A stretch of 34,538 nt of DNA from Planctomycetota bacterium. Its GTDB lineage: Bacteria > Planctomycetota > Phycisphaerae > Sedimentisphaerales > Anaerobacaceae. The notes below the pieces were generated by a model. It was not told where the DNA came from, did not search any database, and was given only the letters and a program-made list of their open reading frames with translations. Where the stretch lies: NCBI GenBank assembly GCA_025459125.1, contig JALORE010000028.1:1-34538 (forward strand). Reading direction: 5' to 3'. The position numbers and the translations under genes were made by a program. Every line of letters starts with the position of its first letter. Position 1 is the first letter of the stretch. Below, piece by piece: positions 7,265-14,994 of this stretch.

Positions 7265-8215
7265 GTGACGAAAAGGGAGAGAATCATCACGGTCGGCTTG
7301 GCGCCGGCATGGGATGTCGTATGCCAGGGCCGGGACCTGGATTGGGGCCGGCATGCCCCGATCGAGGCCCAGGTGATCCGGCCCGCGGGCAAGGCCCTGA
7401 ATGTCTCGTATGCACTGGCGTGGATGGGGTGGGAGAGCGTGGCTGCCGGTCTGTGGGGACGGGACGACCAGGAACAGATGCACCGGGCCATCGAGCGGTC
7501 AGGCGGCCTGATCGACGTGCGGATGACGAGTGCCGAGGGCCGGACCCGGCAGAACATCACGGTCGTGGATACGCACCGCCACCGGGAGATGCATCTGCGC
7601 CATCCGAGCAATCTCGCCTCGGCGCGGAGCCTGCGGCAGCTTGATACGGATCTGGCCCAGCTCGTGCGCACGGGCGACCTGTGCGTGTTCGCCGGGGCGA
7701 TGCCGGCCGGGGAGTTGCTGGCCCCGACCATTGACCTGGTACGGACCTGTCAGCGGACCGGGGCGCGCATCGTGGTCGATACGCACGGACCTGCGCTGCG
7801 AAGCCTCGTGGACGCCGGCCTGGCGTGGCTGATTTCGCCCAACGTCGAGGAGCTGCGAGAGTTGCTCGCCTCGGCGGTCGGCAACACGCCGGCGGAGCTG
7901 GCCGTAGCGGGCCGTGGTCTGCTCGATCGCATGGACATGGTCCTGATCAGCCGGGGTGAGCAGGGCGCCCTGATCGTCACGAAAGACGGCGCCGGGACCG
8001 GCTGTTGCGAGACGCCGGGCAAGGCGCTGTCCACGGTCGGCTGTGGCGACTACCTGCTGGCCGGTTTCCTGGCCGGCCTCCAGGAGACCGGCGCTCCCAA
8101 CGCGGCACTGATGCGGGGCTTGAAGGCTGCGACCGCCCGCGCGTGGGGCTGGACGGAGGCTAAATCCTGGCCGCAGACCGATAAAGAAGTAGCGGTGGCG
8201 GTTGAACCCGTGTAG
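7265..8215 (+). CDS. PfkB family sugar kinase, 1-phosphofructokinase-like
   Basis: This 316-residue kinase of the ribokinase/PfkB fold starts with a GTG (7265) giving TKRERIITVGLAPAWDVV. The N-terminal APAWD and the glycine-rich RPAGKALNVSYALAWMG match the sugar-binding region. The C-terminal STVGCGDYLLAGFLAG holds the anion hole and catalytic base (D262). The FruK/LacC-like N-terminus (NPAxD in most members) suggests a phosphorylated or simple hexose substrate, but the exact sugar cannot be read. An in-frame open extension to 7160 exists but overlaps the small gene's promoter and lacks family residues. AAGGAAGGG lies about 14 nt upstream of the GTG. Confidence 0.85.
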   Translation: MTKRERIITVGLAPAWDVVCQGRDLDWGRHAPIEAQVIRPAGKALNVSYALAWMGWESVAAGLWGRDDQEQMHRAIERSGGLIDVRMTSAEGRTRQNITVVDTHRHREMHLRHPSNLASARSLRQLDTDLAQLVRTGDLCVFAGAMPAGELLAPTIDLVRTCQRTGARIVVDTHGPALRSLVDAGLAWLISPNVEELRELLASAVGNTPAELAVAGRGLLDRMDMVLISRGEQGALIVTKDGAGTGCCETPGKALSTVGCGDYLLAGFLAGLQETGAPNAALMRGLKAATARAWGWTEAKSWPQTDKEVAVAVEPV

Positions 8216-8299
8216 AATCACGCCCGCAGCGCGTATGCCCATCGACGGTGGCTGAACCGTCCGGAACGGTCACGTATCGTCCTTTCAGGAGGTGTAGAG

Positions 8300-9262
8300 A
8301 TGATGTTGAAGCGGAGGTTCGTCTGGTGCGTGCTCGCGGCGGTCCCTCTGGCCTGGATGGCGCCCTGCAGCGCCCGTGCCGCGGCGGTCGAATTGCGGCT
8401 GAAGCTCGAGAAGGGCAAGACCTACTATCAGAAGACCCTGTTCGAGCAGAAGATGACCCAGACCGTCATGGGCCAGCAGCAAACCATCAACCAGAATATG
8501 GGCACCGGCATGAAGCTGGACGTTCTGGACGTGGACAGCCAGGGGAACATGCGGATCCGGCACACGTTCGACTGGATGATGACGAAACAGGCCGCTCCCA
8601 TGATGACGGTGGAATACGATTCCGCGAAGCAGGACAAGCCGCCGGCCGGGACCGAGATGTTCGCCGCCCTGCTGGGGCAGAGCTACATTGCCAAGCTCAG
8701 TCCCAAGGGCGAGATCCTGGCCCTCGAAGGGATCGAGCAAATGCGGGAGGCGATCACCAAGAAGTTGCCCGCCGGCAGCAAGGAGAACCCGGCCATGGGA
8801 GCGGTGAGCCCCTATCTGGAGGAAAAGAGCCTTCGGGAGATGACCGAGAACACCCTGGGCAACTACCCCGACAAGCCGGTGGAGATCGGCGACTCCTGGA
8901 GCCGGAAACGAAATCTCTCCCTGGGATTCTGGCTGATCCTGGATTCCAAGTGGACCCTGCAGAAGCGGGAGGCCGGGGTTGCCCTGATCGGGGCCACCGG
9001 CACCATGCGGTCCGATCCCAACTCGCCGCCGATGGAGGTCAGCGGGATGAAGATGAAGTTCGACGTCGCCGGAACGTATGAGAGCACCCTCCGGATGGAC
9101 GAAGCCACCGGTCTGATTGCCCTGGACCAGGGCCGGCAGCAATTCAAAGGCGACATCAAGATGCTGGGCGATGCCCAGGGGCCGCCCATGATGACGATCC
9201 CAATCGCCTCCGAGATCACGAGCAAGCTCGAAATGAGCGACAAGCCGCCGGCCACCAAATAA
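8300..9262 (+). CDS. DUF6263 family exported protein
   Basis: This 320-residue secreted protein has a signal peptide (MMLKRRFVWCVLAAVPLAWMAP...ARA) and a very strong ribosome-binding site (AGGAGGTG, 6 nt before the ATG). The mature part opens with VELRLKLEKGKTYYQKTLFEQKMTQTVMGQQ, and has a later PVEIGDSWSRKRNL and a TYESTLRMDEATGLI segment. This matches DUF6263, a family of predicted periplasmic proteins of unknown function common in planctomycetes and Bacteroidota. It is rich in methionine (QKMTQTVMGQQ, MMTKQAAPMMT). It is probably beta-sandwich and soluble, and may be transcribed with the upstream kinase (84-bp gap). Confidence 0.8.
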   Translation: MMLKRRFVWCVLAAVPLAWMAPCSARAAAVELRLKLEKGKTYYQKTLFEQKMTQTVMGQQQTINQNMGTGMKLDVLDVDSQGNMRIRHTFDWMMTKQAAPMMTVEYDSAKQDKPPAGTEMFAALLGQSYIAKLSPKGEILALEGIEQMREAITKKLPAGSKENPAMGAVSPYLEEKSLREMTENTLGNYPDKPVEIGDSWSRKRNLSLGFWLILDSKWTLQKREAGVALIGATGTMRSDPNSPPMEVSGMKMKFDVAGTYESTLRMDEATGLIALDQGRQQFKGDIKMLGDAQGPPMMTIPIASEITSKLEMSDKPPATK

Positions 9263-9369
9263 AGAACCGCCGGGCAGGTGCTCTCGCATCGCCGGCTGGC
9301 ATCGGTTCGTCTCGGCGGAACGCGTCCGGTCTCGGGGGTCGTTGCCGGCAAAAAATATGCCCGAAATAG

Positions 9370-9398
9370 TTGACGGGGCCGCCCGGAGGGGGTAAAGT
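9370..9398 (+). promoter_or_regulatory. Sigma-70-type promoter upstream of tRNA-Gln/glmU
   Basis: TTGACG (9370-9375), a 17-bp spacer and TAAAGT (9393-9398) form a near-consensus housekeeping promoter. It is the only strong promoter I can see before the tRNA-Gln gene and the long plus-strand glmU-to-rplI series. The same -35 and spacing occur before dnaB (27919-27947). Confidence 0.65.
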
Positions 9399-9440
9399 CT
9401 ACCCGTTAGGACTACCTTTGTCGCACGGGGTAGCCGTTTG

Positions 9441-9552
9441 GATCTATCATTTAGGATTGGCGATTTATGATTCGGTGAGGCCCGGGCTTGGGAACAAAAC
9501 CCCGGGTGCTTCTTCTTCAACTCATAAATCAAAAATCGTAAATCATAAATCC
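9441..9552. repeat. AT-rich hairpin element A
   Basis: The left arm carries GATCTATCATTTAGGATT and CGATTTATGATTC. The right arm carries CTCATAAATCAAAAATCG and TAAATCATAAATCC. A GC-rich core (CCCGGG...CCCCGGG) lies between them. The arms are runs of a 7-8 bp unit (TGATTTA/TGATTTT) in opposite orientations. This is the first of five such elements in the window. Confidence 0.7.
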
Positions 9553-9644
9553 GTTGGGGTCAGCAGCATCACGGCATGGCTGGCTCAAGCCTCCGACAAG
9601 GTCCTACCGATCGCCTGCGGGCGGTCTCCGTGACAACGCGTTTC

Positions 9645-9750
9645 GATCTATGATTTATGAATGATGGTTTATGATTTGGGGTCGCTCGGCGTTGGGATCA
9701 GGCTCGGGCGCCGCTTCAAGCCATAAATCAGAAATCATAATTCATAAATC
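9645..9750. repeat. AT-rich hairpin element B
   Basis: The left arm GATCTATGATTTATGAATG...TTTATGATTT pairs imperfectly with a right arm of CATAAATCAGAAATC and ATAATTCATAAATC, around a GC-rich centre. It ends 5 bp before the first base of the tRNA-Gln gene. Confidence 0.7.
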
Positions 9751-9754
9751 TCGA

Positions 9755-9826
9755 TACCCGGTGGTGTAATTGGCAACACAGGAGGTTTTGGTCCTCCTAT
9801 TCCAGGTTCGAGTCCTGGCCGGGTAG
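9755..9826 (+). tRNA. tRNA-Gln(UUG)
   Basis: The 72-nt cloverleaf is complete. The acceptor stem is TACCCGG/CCGGGTA with a G discriminator. The D arm is GTGT...ACAC. The anticodon arm is GGAGG-TTTTGGT-CCTCC, giving anticodon UUG, which reads CAA (Gln). The T arm is CCAGG-TTCGAGT-CCTGG. The 3' CCA is not encoded. It lies between AT-rich hairpin elements B and C and 122 bp upstream of glmU. Confidence 0.96.
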
Positions 9827-9833
9827 GTGGTTC

Positions 9834-9935
9834 GATTTTCGGTTCATGATTCTTGATCTATGATTGCGAACAACCTGCCGCAGGAGTCCGGCGGTCCTCT
9901 TCACATCATAAATCAAAAGTCGAAAATCATAAATT
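9834..9935. repeat. AT-rich hairpin element C
   Basis: The left arm GATTTTCGGTTCATGATTC...GATCTATGATTG pairs with a right arm of CATCATAAATCAAAAGTCG and AAAATCATAAATT. The core is the GC-rich CCGC...GCGG. The right arm ends just before the glmU Shine-Dalgarno (AAGGA at 9937-9941). Confidence 0.7.
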
Positions 9936-9948
9936 TAAGGATGGTTTC

Positions 9949-11166
9949 ATGGCGGAACGTGTGGCGATCTTGTTGGCGGCCGGGGTGAGCAGCCGGATGA
10001 ACACGCACCTGCCGAAGGTGCTGCACGAGGTGACCGGCCGGCCCATGCTGGCCTATGTCCTGGATGCCTGCCGCAGTGTGGGCGTGGATCGAATCTACGT
10101 GGTCGTCGGCTTCGGCGCCGACCAGGTCAAAGAGCGGTTCGCCGAGGACGCGGCGGACATCGTGTGGGTGCAGCAGCCGAAGCAGTTGGGAACGGCGCAC
10201 GCGGTCAAGTGCTGCCAGGAGCATCTGCGTGATTTCGCCGGCCAGACCCTCGTGCTGTGCGGGGATGGCCCCCTGATCCGGGCCAAGACGCTCCAGACCC
10301 TGATCGAGAAGCACGAGGCCGAGCATTCCGCGGCGACGCTGGCCACGGCGGTCCTGGACGATCCGACCGGTTACGGGCGCATCATCCGCGATGCCTACGG
10401 GAACATGCAGGGCATCATCGAGGACAGCGATTGCACGCCGGCCCAGCGGGCGGTGAAAGAGGTCAACCCGAGCTACTACCTGTTCAACAACCAGGTCCTG
10501 TTCCGGGCCCTGGAGAACGTCAAGCCGGACAACGTCAAGCAGGAGTACTACCTGACGGACGCCCTGTCGGTCCTCATCGCGACGGGTCACAAGGTGGTGG
10601 CGATCACCGCGGTCCGGCCGGAAGAGGCCGTCGGTGTCAACAGCCGGGCCCAGTTGAGCGTCGCCAGCAAGATCATGCAGCATCGCATCCAGCAGGAGCT
10701 GATGGAGCACGGCGTGACGATCGTGGACCCGGACAACACCTGGATCGACGCCCGCGCGAGAATCGGCCAGGACACGGTGATCGAGCCGTTCGTATATATT
10801 CACGGCGAGGTCAAGATCGGCCGCGACTGCCGGATCGGCCCGTTCGCCTACCTCCGGCACGGCACCGTCATCGGCGACGACGTCGTGCTGGGTGTGTTCA
10901 CGGAGCTCAAGAACACGAGTCTGGCCGACGGGGTCCGGGCGCGGCACCACAGTTACCTGGGCGACGCCGTGATCGGGCGCAACGTCAACGTCGGGGCCGG
11001 ATCGATCACGGCCAATTTCGACGGCCAGAGCATCAACCGTACGACGGTCGGCGACGACTGCTACATCGGTTCCGGCACCGTCCTGATCGCGCCGCTGGTT
11101 CTGCCGCCGGGCGCCAACGTCGGCGCGGGCCTGGTCGTCTCGCAGCGGAACGTGGAGGATCTGTGA
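9949..11166 (+). CDS. glmU: Bifunctional GlmU-type UDP-GlcNAc synthase (short form)
   Basis: This 405-residue enzyme makes UDP-N-acetylglucosamine for peptidoglycan and lipid A. The uridyltransferase domain has LAAGVSSRMNTHLPKVLHE (about 7-25) and CGDGPLI. The C-terminal left-handed beta-helix keeps the acetyltransferase landmarks: the Arg of FAYLRHG, the Lys of ELKNTSL, the likely catalytic His in RARHHSYLGD, and NVNVGAGSITANFDG. It is about 50 residues shorter than E. coli GlmU (456 aa): coils are missing in the helix and the C-terminal tail is cut right after RNVEDL. NFDG replaces the usual NYDG. The start at 9949 follows AAGGA; an upstream in-frame stretch runs through the hairpin and is not coding. 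Confidence 0.9.
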   Translation: MAERVAILLAAGVSSRMNTHLPKVLHEVTGRPMLAYVLDACRSVGVDRIYVVVGFGADQVKERFAEDAADIVWVQQPKQLGTAHAVKCCQEHLRDFAGQTLVLCGDGPLIRAKTLQTLIEKHEAEHSAATLATAVLDDPTGYGRIIRDAYGNMQGIIEDSDCTPAQRAVKEVNPSYYLFNNQVLFRALENVKPDNVKQEYYLTDALSVLIATGHKVVAITAVRPEEAVGVNSRAQLSVASKIMQHRIQQELMEHGVTIVDPDNTWIDARARIGQDTVIEPFVYIHGEVKIGRDCRIGPFAYLRHGTVIGDDVVLGVFTELKNTSLADGVRARHHSYLGDAVIGRNVNVGAGSITANFDGQSINRTTVGDDCYIGSGTVLIAPLVLPPGANVGAGLVVSQRNVEDL

Positions 11167-11239
11167 TTTACGATTTATGATTTATGATTTGGCGTTGCGG
11201 TGGTCTTCTCCTCAAATCACAAATCGAAAATCACAAATG
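11165..11239. repeat. AT-rich hairpin element D
   Basis: The left arm is GATTTACGATTTATGATT followed by TATGATTTGG. The right arm is TCAAATCACAAATCGAAAA then TCACAAATG. The loop is GC-rich. The left arm begins inside the glmU stop codon and the right arm ends 3 nt before the AAAGGGG ribosome-binding site of prs. Confidence 0.7.
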
Positions 11240-11256
11240 CAAAGGGGTTGCCTGTG

Positions 11257-12216
11257 ATGTTTCTGAACGACAATCTGAAAGTCTTCTCCGGAACGAGCAA
11301 TCCGGACCTGGCCCTGGAGGTCTGCAAGTACCTGGGTTTGCCCATCGGGGGCTCCAAGATCAGCACCTTCCCCGACGGCGAGAAGATGATCCGGATTGAG
11401 GACGACGTCCGCGGGCGGGATTGCTTCGTCGTGCAGTCGACCTGCCGGCCGGTGGACGAGCACCTGATGGAGCTGTTGATCTATCTGGATTGCCTGCGCC
11501 GGGCCAGCGCCAAGCGGATCACCGCGGTGATGCCCTACTTCGGGTATGCCCGCCAGGACCGCAAGGACGAGGGCCGCGTGCCCATCACGGCCAAGCTGGT
11601 GGCCAATCTGATCACGACCGCCGGGGCCGACCGGGTCCTGGCGATCGACCTGCATGCCCACCAGTTGCAGGGGTTCTTCGACATTCCGGTGGATCATCTG
11701 ACCGGCGAGCTGGTGCTGAGCCGGTACTTCCGGGAGAAGAAGATCCCCGATCTGTCGGTGGTCTCGCCGGACGTGGGCAACATCAAGACGGCGGCCCGGT
11801 ACGTCGCCCACCTCAACGGCGACCTGGCGATTGTCCACAAGAAGCGGATCAGCGGCTCGCAGGTCCAGGCGGGCGAGCTGATCGGCTCGGTCGAGGGCTG
11901 CAACGTCCTGATGTGCGACGACATCATCGCCACCGCCGGCACGATCTGCACGGCCGCCGAGCTGGTCCGGCAGCGCGGCGCCAAGAGTGTCTGTGTCGGA
12001 GTCACGCACGGCGTGTTCGCCCCGCCGGCGCTGGAGCGGCTCGCCAAGGCGCCCATCGACGAGGTCGTCGTGACCAATACGATTCCCCTGACCGAAGAGG
12101 CCCGCCTGATCAAGAAGATCAAGGTCCTGAGCGTGGCGGTCATGCTCGGGGAGGCGATCAAACGGATTCACCGCGACGAATCCGTCAGCGCCCTGTTCGG
12201 ACAGGAAGTGTGGTAG
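11257..12216 (+). CDS. prs: Ribose-phosphate pyrophosphokinase
   Basis: This 319-residue enzyme makes PRPP from ribose 5-phosphate and ATP for nucleotide, His and Trp synthesis. Family signatures are visible: FSGTSNPDLALEVCKYLG at the N-terminus, FPDGEKMIRI, PYFGYARQDRKDEGR (ATP-binding loop), IDLHAHQLQGFFDIPVDHL, VVSPDVGNIKTAARYV and the PRPP-binding DDIIATAGTI. Length is normal. The ATG at 11257 follows AAAGGGG. It lies 90 bp after glmU, as in many bacteria, so shared transcription is likely, and precedes rplY by 27 bp. Confidence 0.96.
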   Translation: MFLNDNLKVFSGTSNPDLALEVCKYLGLPIGGSKISTFPDGEKMIRIEDDVRGRDCFVVQSTCRPVDEHLMELLIYLDCLRRASAKRITAVMPYFGYARQDRKDEGRVPITAKLVANLITTAGADRVLAIDLHAHQLQGFFDIPVDHLTGELVLSRYFREKKIPDLSVVSPDVGNIKTAARYVAHLNGDLAIVHKKRISGSQVQAGELIGSVEGCNVLMCDDIIATAGTICTAAELVRQRGAKSVCVGVTHGVFAPPALERLAKAPIDEVVVTNTIPLTEEARLIKKIKVLSVAVMLGEAIKRIHRDESVSALFGQEVW

Positions 12217-12243
12217 CTTCAAACTGCTTTAGGAAGGACGAAT

Positions 12244-12888
12244 ATGATTGAGGCATTGACATTAGAAGCCCAGCTCCGCGAGGGTCTCGGCTCGAAGGCC
12301 GCGGCGGCGGTACGCCGTCAGGGCCGCATCCCGGCCATTGTCTACGGGCATAAGGAGACGCCGGTGGCCATCTCGCTGAACGCTCACGACTTCGTGGAGG
12401 GCCTGCGGCACGGTCATCGGTTGCTCGACATCGGGATTTCCGGCGCCCGCGAGAAGATGATCATCAAGGAGCTGCAGTACGATCATCTGGGCCGCACGAT
12501 CGTGCACGCCGACCTGATGCGCGTGGACGTGACGGAGCGGATCACCGTGGAGGTCCCGCTCGAGATCAAGGGGACGCCCAAAGGCACCCAGGAAGGCGGC
12601 GTGCTGGAATCGCACCTGGATCACCTGGACGTGGAGTGCCTGGCCGTCGATATTCCGGAGTTGATCGTCGTTTCGGTGAAGGACCTCGACGTGGGACAGT
12701 CGATTTACGCCCGCGACGTGAAGCTGCCGGACGGCGCGAAGCTCATGAGCCTGCCGGACCTGATCGTGGCGACCTGCCGCGTGCTGGCCGAGGTCAAGAC
12801 CACCGAGCAGATCGAGGCCGAGACGCCGGCCGCGCCGGAAGTGATCCGTGAGAGACCGTCGGCCGAAGAAGGCGAAGCGGCGGAGTAA
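12244..12888 (+). CDS. rplY: 50S ribosomal protein bL25 (general stress protein Ctc type)
   Basis: This 214-residue protein has the N-terminal 5S rRNA-binding L25 domain (about 1-92, with LREGLGSKAAAAVRRQGRIPAIVYG and LQYDHLGRTIVHADLMRVD). A C-terminal TL5/Ctc beta domain follows (about 95-185, with VPLEIKGTPKGTQEGGVLE and LPDLIVATCRV). The acidic tail (ERPSAEEGEAAE) is typical. AGGAAGGACGA precedes the ATG. It sits between prs and pth, a frequent bacterial arrangement. Confidence 0.95.
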   Translation: MIEALTLEAQLREGLGSKAAAAVRRQGRIPAIVYGHKETPVAISLNAHDFVEGLRHGHRLLDIGISGAREKMIIKELQYDHLGRTIVHADLMRVDVTERITVEVPLEIKGTPKGTQEGGVLESHLDHLDVECLAVDIPELIVVSVKDLDVGQSIYARDVKLPDGAKLMSLPDLIVATCRVLAEVKTTEQIEAETPAAPEVIRERPSAEEGEAAE

Positions 12889-12918
12889 GCCCGGAGCCAA
12901 CGATCCCGGGGAGACCCG

Positions 12919-13524
12919 ATGGCTGAGGTCAGGCTGGTTGTTGGTCTGGGTAATCCGGGTCCCGAATACGCGGAGACCCGGCATAACCTGGGCTTCAAGG
13001 TGATCGAGGCCCTGGAAGAGTCGCTCGGGATCGAGGTCAGGCAACGCCAGTTCAACGCGCGGATCGGCGCCGGACGGCACGCCGACAAGAAGGTGATCTT
13101 GATGAAGCCGTGGACGTTCATGAATCGCAGCGGAGACTCGGTGGCGACAGCCGTCGGGTTCTACAAGCTGGACTTGCGCGACCTGCTGGTGATCGCGGAC
13201 GACCGGGCCCTGGAGCCGGGGACGATCCGCGTCCGGGCGCAGGGTTCGGCAGGCGGTCATAACGGCCTGGCGGACATCATCGAGAAGCTCGGCACCAATG
13301 AGTTTGCCCGCTGCCGGGTGGGGATCGGCCAGTGCCCGAGCCCCCTGGCGGTCGACTACGTGCTGGGCCGGCCCGAGCCCGAGGACCGGCCGAAGCTGAA
13401 TCAGGCGATTCTCCGGGCGCGGGACGCCGTCCTGTCCTGGATCGATCGAGGCGTAGAACGAACAATGAATGACTTCAACCGGATGCCGGAAGAGGAACAA
13501 GGAATGAGCCCCGGCTCCGCCTGA
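12919..13524 (+). CDS. pth: Peptidyl-tRNA hydrolase
   Basis: This 201-residue cytosolic enzyme releases peptidyl-tRNAs that drop off ribosomes. It starts MAEVRLVVGLGNPGPEYAET, with the catalytic histidine in ETRHNLGF (about 23). KPWTFMNRSGDSV and VIADDRALEPGTIRVR (catalytic Asp region) follow, then SAGGHNGL and YVLGRPEPED. Length is normal for the family. It lies 30 bp after rplY and 54 bp before rpsF. The pth-rpsF-ssb-rpsR-rplI order is widely conserved. Confidence 0.96.
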   Translation: MAEVRLVVGLGNPGPEYAETRHNLGFKVIEALEESLGIEVRQRQFNARIGAGRHADKKVILMKPWTFMNRSGDSVATAVGFYKLDLRDLLVIADDRALEPGTIRVRAQGSAGGHNGLADIIEKLGTNEFARCRVGIGQCPSPLAVDYVLGRPEPEDRPKLNQAILRARDAVLSWIDRGVERTMNDFNRMPEEEQGMSPGSA

Positions 13525-13578
13525 AGCGACGATGAACGTGACGATTTTACTCATACTCGGGAGGTAACAGGTTCAGCA

Positions 13579-14043
13579 ATGGCAAAGCGATTATATGAAG
13601 GGATGTTTCTGGTGGATTCGGCCTTGGCGACCGCCGATTGGGAAGGGACGCTGGCCGTCGTGGAAAACATCCTCAAGCGCGCGGACGCCGAGGTGGTGGC
13701 GATCCGGAAATGGGGCGAACGCAAGCTCGCCTACGACATCGAGCACAAGTCCCGCGGGACGTACATCCTGGCCTACTTCAAGGCCGAGGGGCGGCGGATC
13801 ACGGGAATCGAGAAGGACGTGCAATTGTCGGAGAAGATCATGCGCGCCCTGATTCTCGGGACCGAGAAGCGTCCGCCCGAGATGATCGAGGCGGACATCA
13901 AGGGTGAGCCGCGGGTCGAGCCGATGGAAGCGCCGCCGGAGGCGGACGAGCCGCCGCACCGCCGGGAGCGGCGGGAATACGACCCGATGGGAGGCTTTGA
14001 TGGCGAGTCGCGCCCCCGACGGGGGGACTACGGCGACCGGTAA
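13579..14043 (+). CDS. rpsF: 30S ribosomal protein bS6
   Basis: This 154-residue protein has the S6 ferredoxin-like core in the first 95 residues (RLYEGMFLVDSALA, VAIRKWGERKLAYDIEHKSRGTYILAYFKAEG, IEKDVQLSEKIMRALIL). A charged Pro/Glu/Arg-rich C-terminal extension of about 55 residues (PMEAPPEADEPPHRRERREYDPMGGF...) is longer than in E. coli. It partners with bS18 on the 30S platform; rpsR lies two genes downstream. GGGAGGTAA lies about 13 nt upstream of the ATG. Confidence 0.95.
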   Translation: MAKRLYEGMFLVDSALATADWEGTLAVVENILKRADAEVVAIRKWGERKLAYDIEHKSRGTYILAYFKAEGRRITGIEKDVQLSEKIMRALILGTEKRPPEMIEADIKGEPRVEPMEAPPEADEPPHRRERREYDPMGGFDGESRPRRGDYGDR

Positions 14044-14177
14044 TGCCGGTGCCGGCGGGCACGCCCGGTCGGATCGTCCCGTCTCTCCGATCGGGACGGC
14101 CCGGCGTTGGGCAGGCGGTGCCGGACCAAGAACCGATCGTGCCGGCGCAAGCGGCGCGACGAACATGAGGTGTCGGT

Positions 14178-14627
14178 ATGGCTGGCTATAACAAGGTGAT
14201 TTTGCTGGGAAATCTGACCCGGGACCCGCAGCTTTCCTACACGCCGAACCAGACGGCGGTCGTGGACTTCGGGGTGGCGACCAATCGCAGGTGGACCGGC
14301 CAGGATGGAAGTCAGCGGGAAGAGACTTGTTTTGTGGACTGCCGGGCCTTCGGCCGCATGGCGGAAAACATCAACAAGTACTTCAGCAAGGGCAGGCCGA
14401 TCTTCCTGGAAGGCAGGCTGACGTTCGACTCCTGGACCGCCCAGGACGGCTCCAAGCGCAGCCGGCTCCGGGTGACGGTCGAGAACTTCACGTTCCTGCC
14501 GGGCACCGGCGGCGGACCCGGACCGGGGCCCGCACCCGAGCCGGCCGAGGGCGGCTTCGAGGCCGAGCCCGGACCCCCGCGCGGACGCGGCAATGAGCCG
14601 GTCCCCGATTCGGATATACCGTTCTAG
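14178..14627 (+). CDS. ssb: Single-stranded DNA-binding protein
   Basis: This 149-residue protein has an OB fold (MAGYNKVILLGNLTRDPQL, VVDFGVATNRRW, EETCFVDCRAFGRMAENI, KGRPIFLEGRLTFDSW). A Gly/Pro-rich linker (about 115-138) leads to the acidic partner-binding tip ending DSDIPF. It protects ssDNA and recruits replication and repair proteins. It is placed between rpsF and rpsR as in many bacteria. A 134-bp gap separates it from rpsF, with no feature seen in it. GAGGTGTCGGT precedes the ATG. Confidence 0.95.
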   Translation: MAGYNKVILLGNLTRDPQLSYTPNQTAVVDFGVATNRRWTGQDGSQREETCFVDCRAFGRMAENINKYFSKGRPIFLEGRLTFDSWTAQDGSKRSRLRVTVENFTFLPGTGGGPGPGPAPEPAEGGFEAEPGPPRGRGNEPVPDSDIPF

Positions 14628-14637
14628 AGTGAGTCTC

Positions 14638-14681
14638 AAGTTTGAAGTGTCCCGTTTCAAGCGGCGTCTCACTTCAAACTT
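14638..14681. repeat. 12-bp perfect inverted repeat between ssb and rpsR
   Basis: AAGTTTGAAGTG (14638-14649) and CACTTCAAACTT (14670-14681) are perfect arms around a 20-nt loop. Partial copies (TTTCAAG, CCTTCAAACT) follow in the next 30 bases. It differs in sequence from elements A-E but occupies the same kind of place, between a stop codon and the next ribosome-binding site. There is no T-run. Confidence 0.65.
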
Positions 14682-14718
14682 CCAACGTGAACCTTCAAAC
14701 TGAAGCACGAGGATAGTT

Positions 14719-14991
14719 ATGGCATTTCGACAAAAGACGCAACGGACCCAGAGAGCCCCGCGGCGCCGCACCGGATTTGCCGGCGCCCGCGACCAGACGC
14801 AGTGCCGGTTCTGCCGGGGTGCGATCAAGTACATCGACTACAAGGACATCGACACGCTGCAGAAGCTGCTGACGAACCGCGGCAAGATCTACTCGCGCAA
14901 GCGCAGCGGCAACTGCGCCGGTTGCCAGCGGAAGGCGAAGGCGGCCATCAAGCGGGCGCGCTACATGGCGCTGCTGCCGTACTCGATGTAG
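14719..14991 (+). CDS. rpsR: 30S ribosomal protein bS18
   Basis: This 90-residue basic protein has the S18 core IKYIDYKDIDTLQKLLTNRGKIYSRKRSGNCAGCQRKAKAAIKRARYMALLPY. CRFC near residue 34 and CAGC near residue 73 are paired Cys motifs of the zinc-binding (C+) form, so it likely binds Zn. It forms a heterodimer with bS6 in the 30S subunit. The ATG is at 14719, with GAGGA about 9 nt upstream. Confidence 0.95.
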   Translation: MAFRQKTQRTQRAPRRRTGFAGARDQTQCRFCRGAIKYIDYKDIDTLQKLLTNRGKIYSRKRSGNCAGCQRKAKAAIKRARYMALLPYSM

Positions 14992-14994
14992 AGT

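Larger units (their letters stand above)
9263..9754. other. 492-bp gene-free region before tRNA-Gln
   Basis: No credible coding frame is present. The region contains a good sigma-70-type promoter (9370-9398) and two long AT-rich hairpins (9441-9552 and 9645-9750). The promoter presumably drives the tRNA and perhaps the downstream glmU cluster. Confidence 0.6.

Noticed and set aside
8213..8218. TAGAAT before the DUF6263 gene as a promoter
   Set aside because: It overlaps the PfkB-type kinase stop codon and has no fitting -35; too weak to list.
9441..11239. CRISPR array suggested by repeated AAATCATAAATC units
   Set aside because: The units are 7-8 bp, adjoin one another without spacers, and appear in inverted pairs; there are no cas genes.
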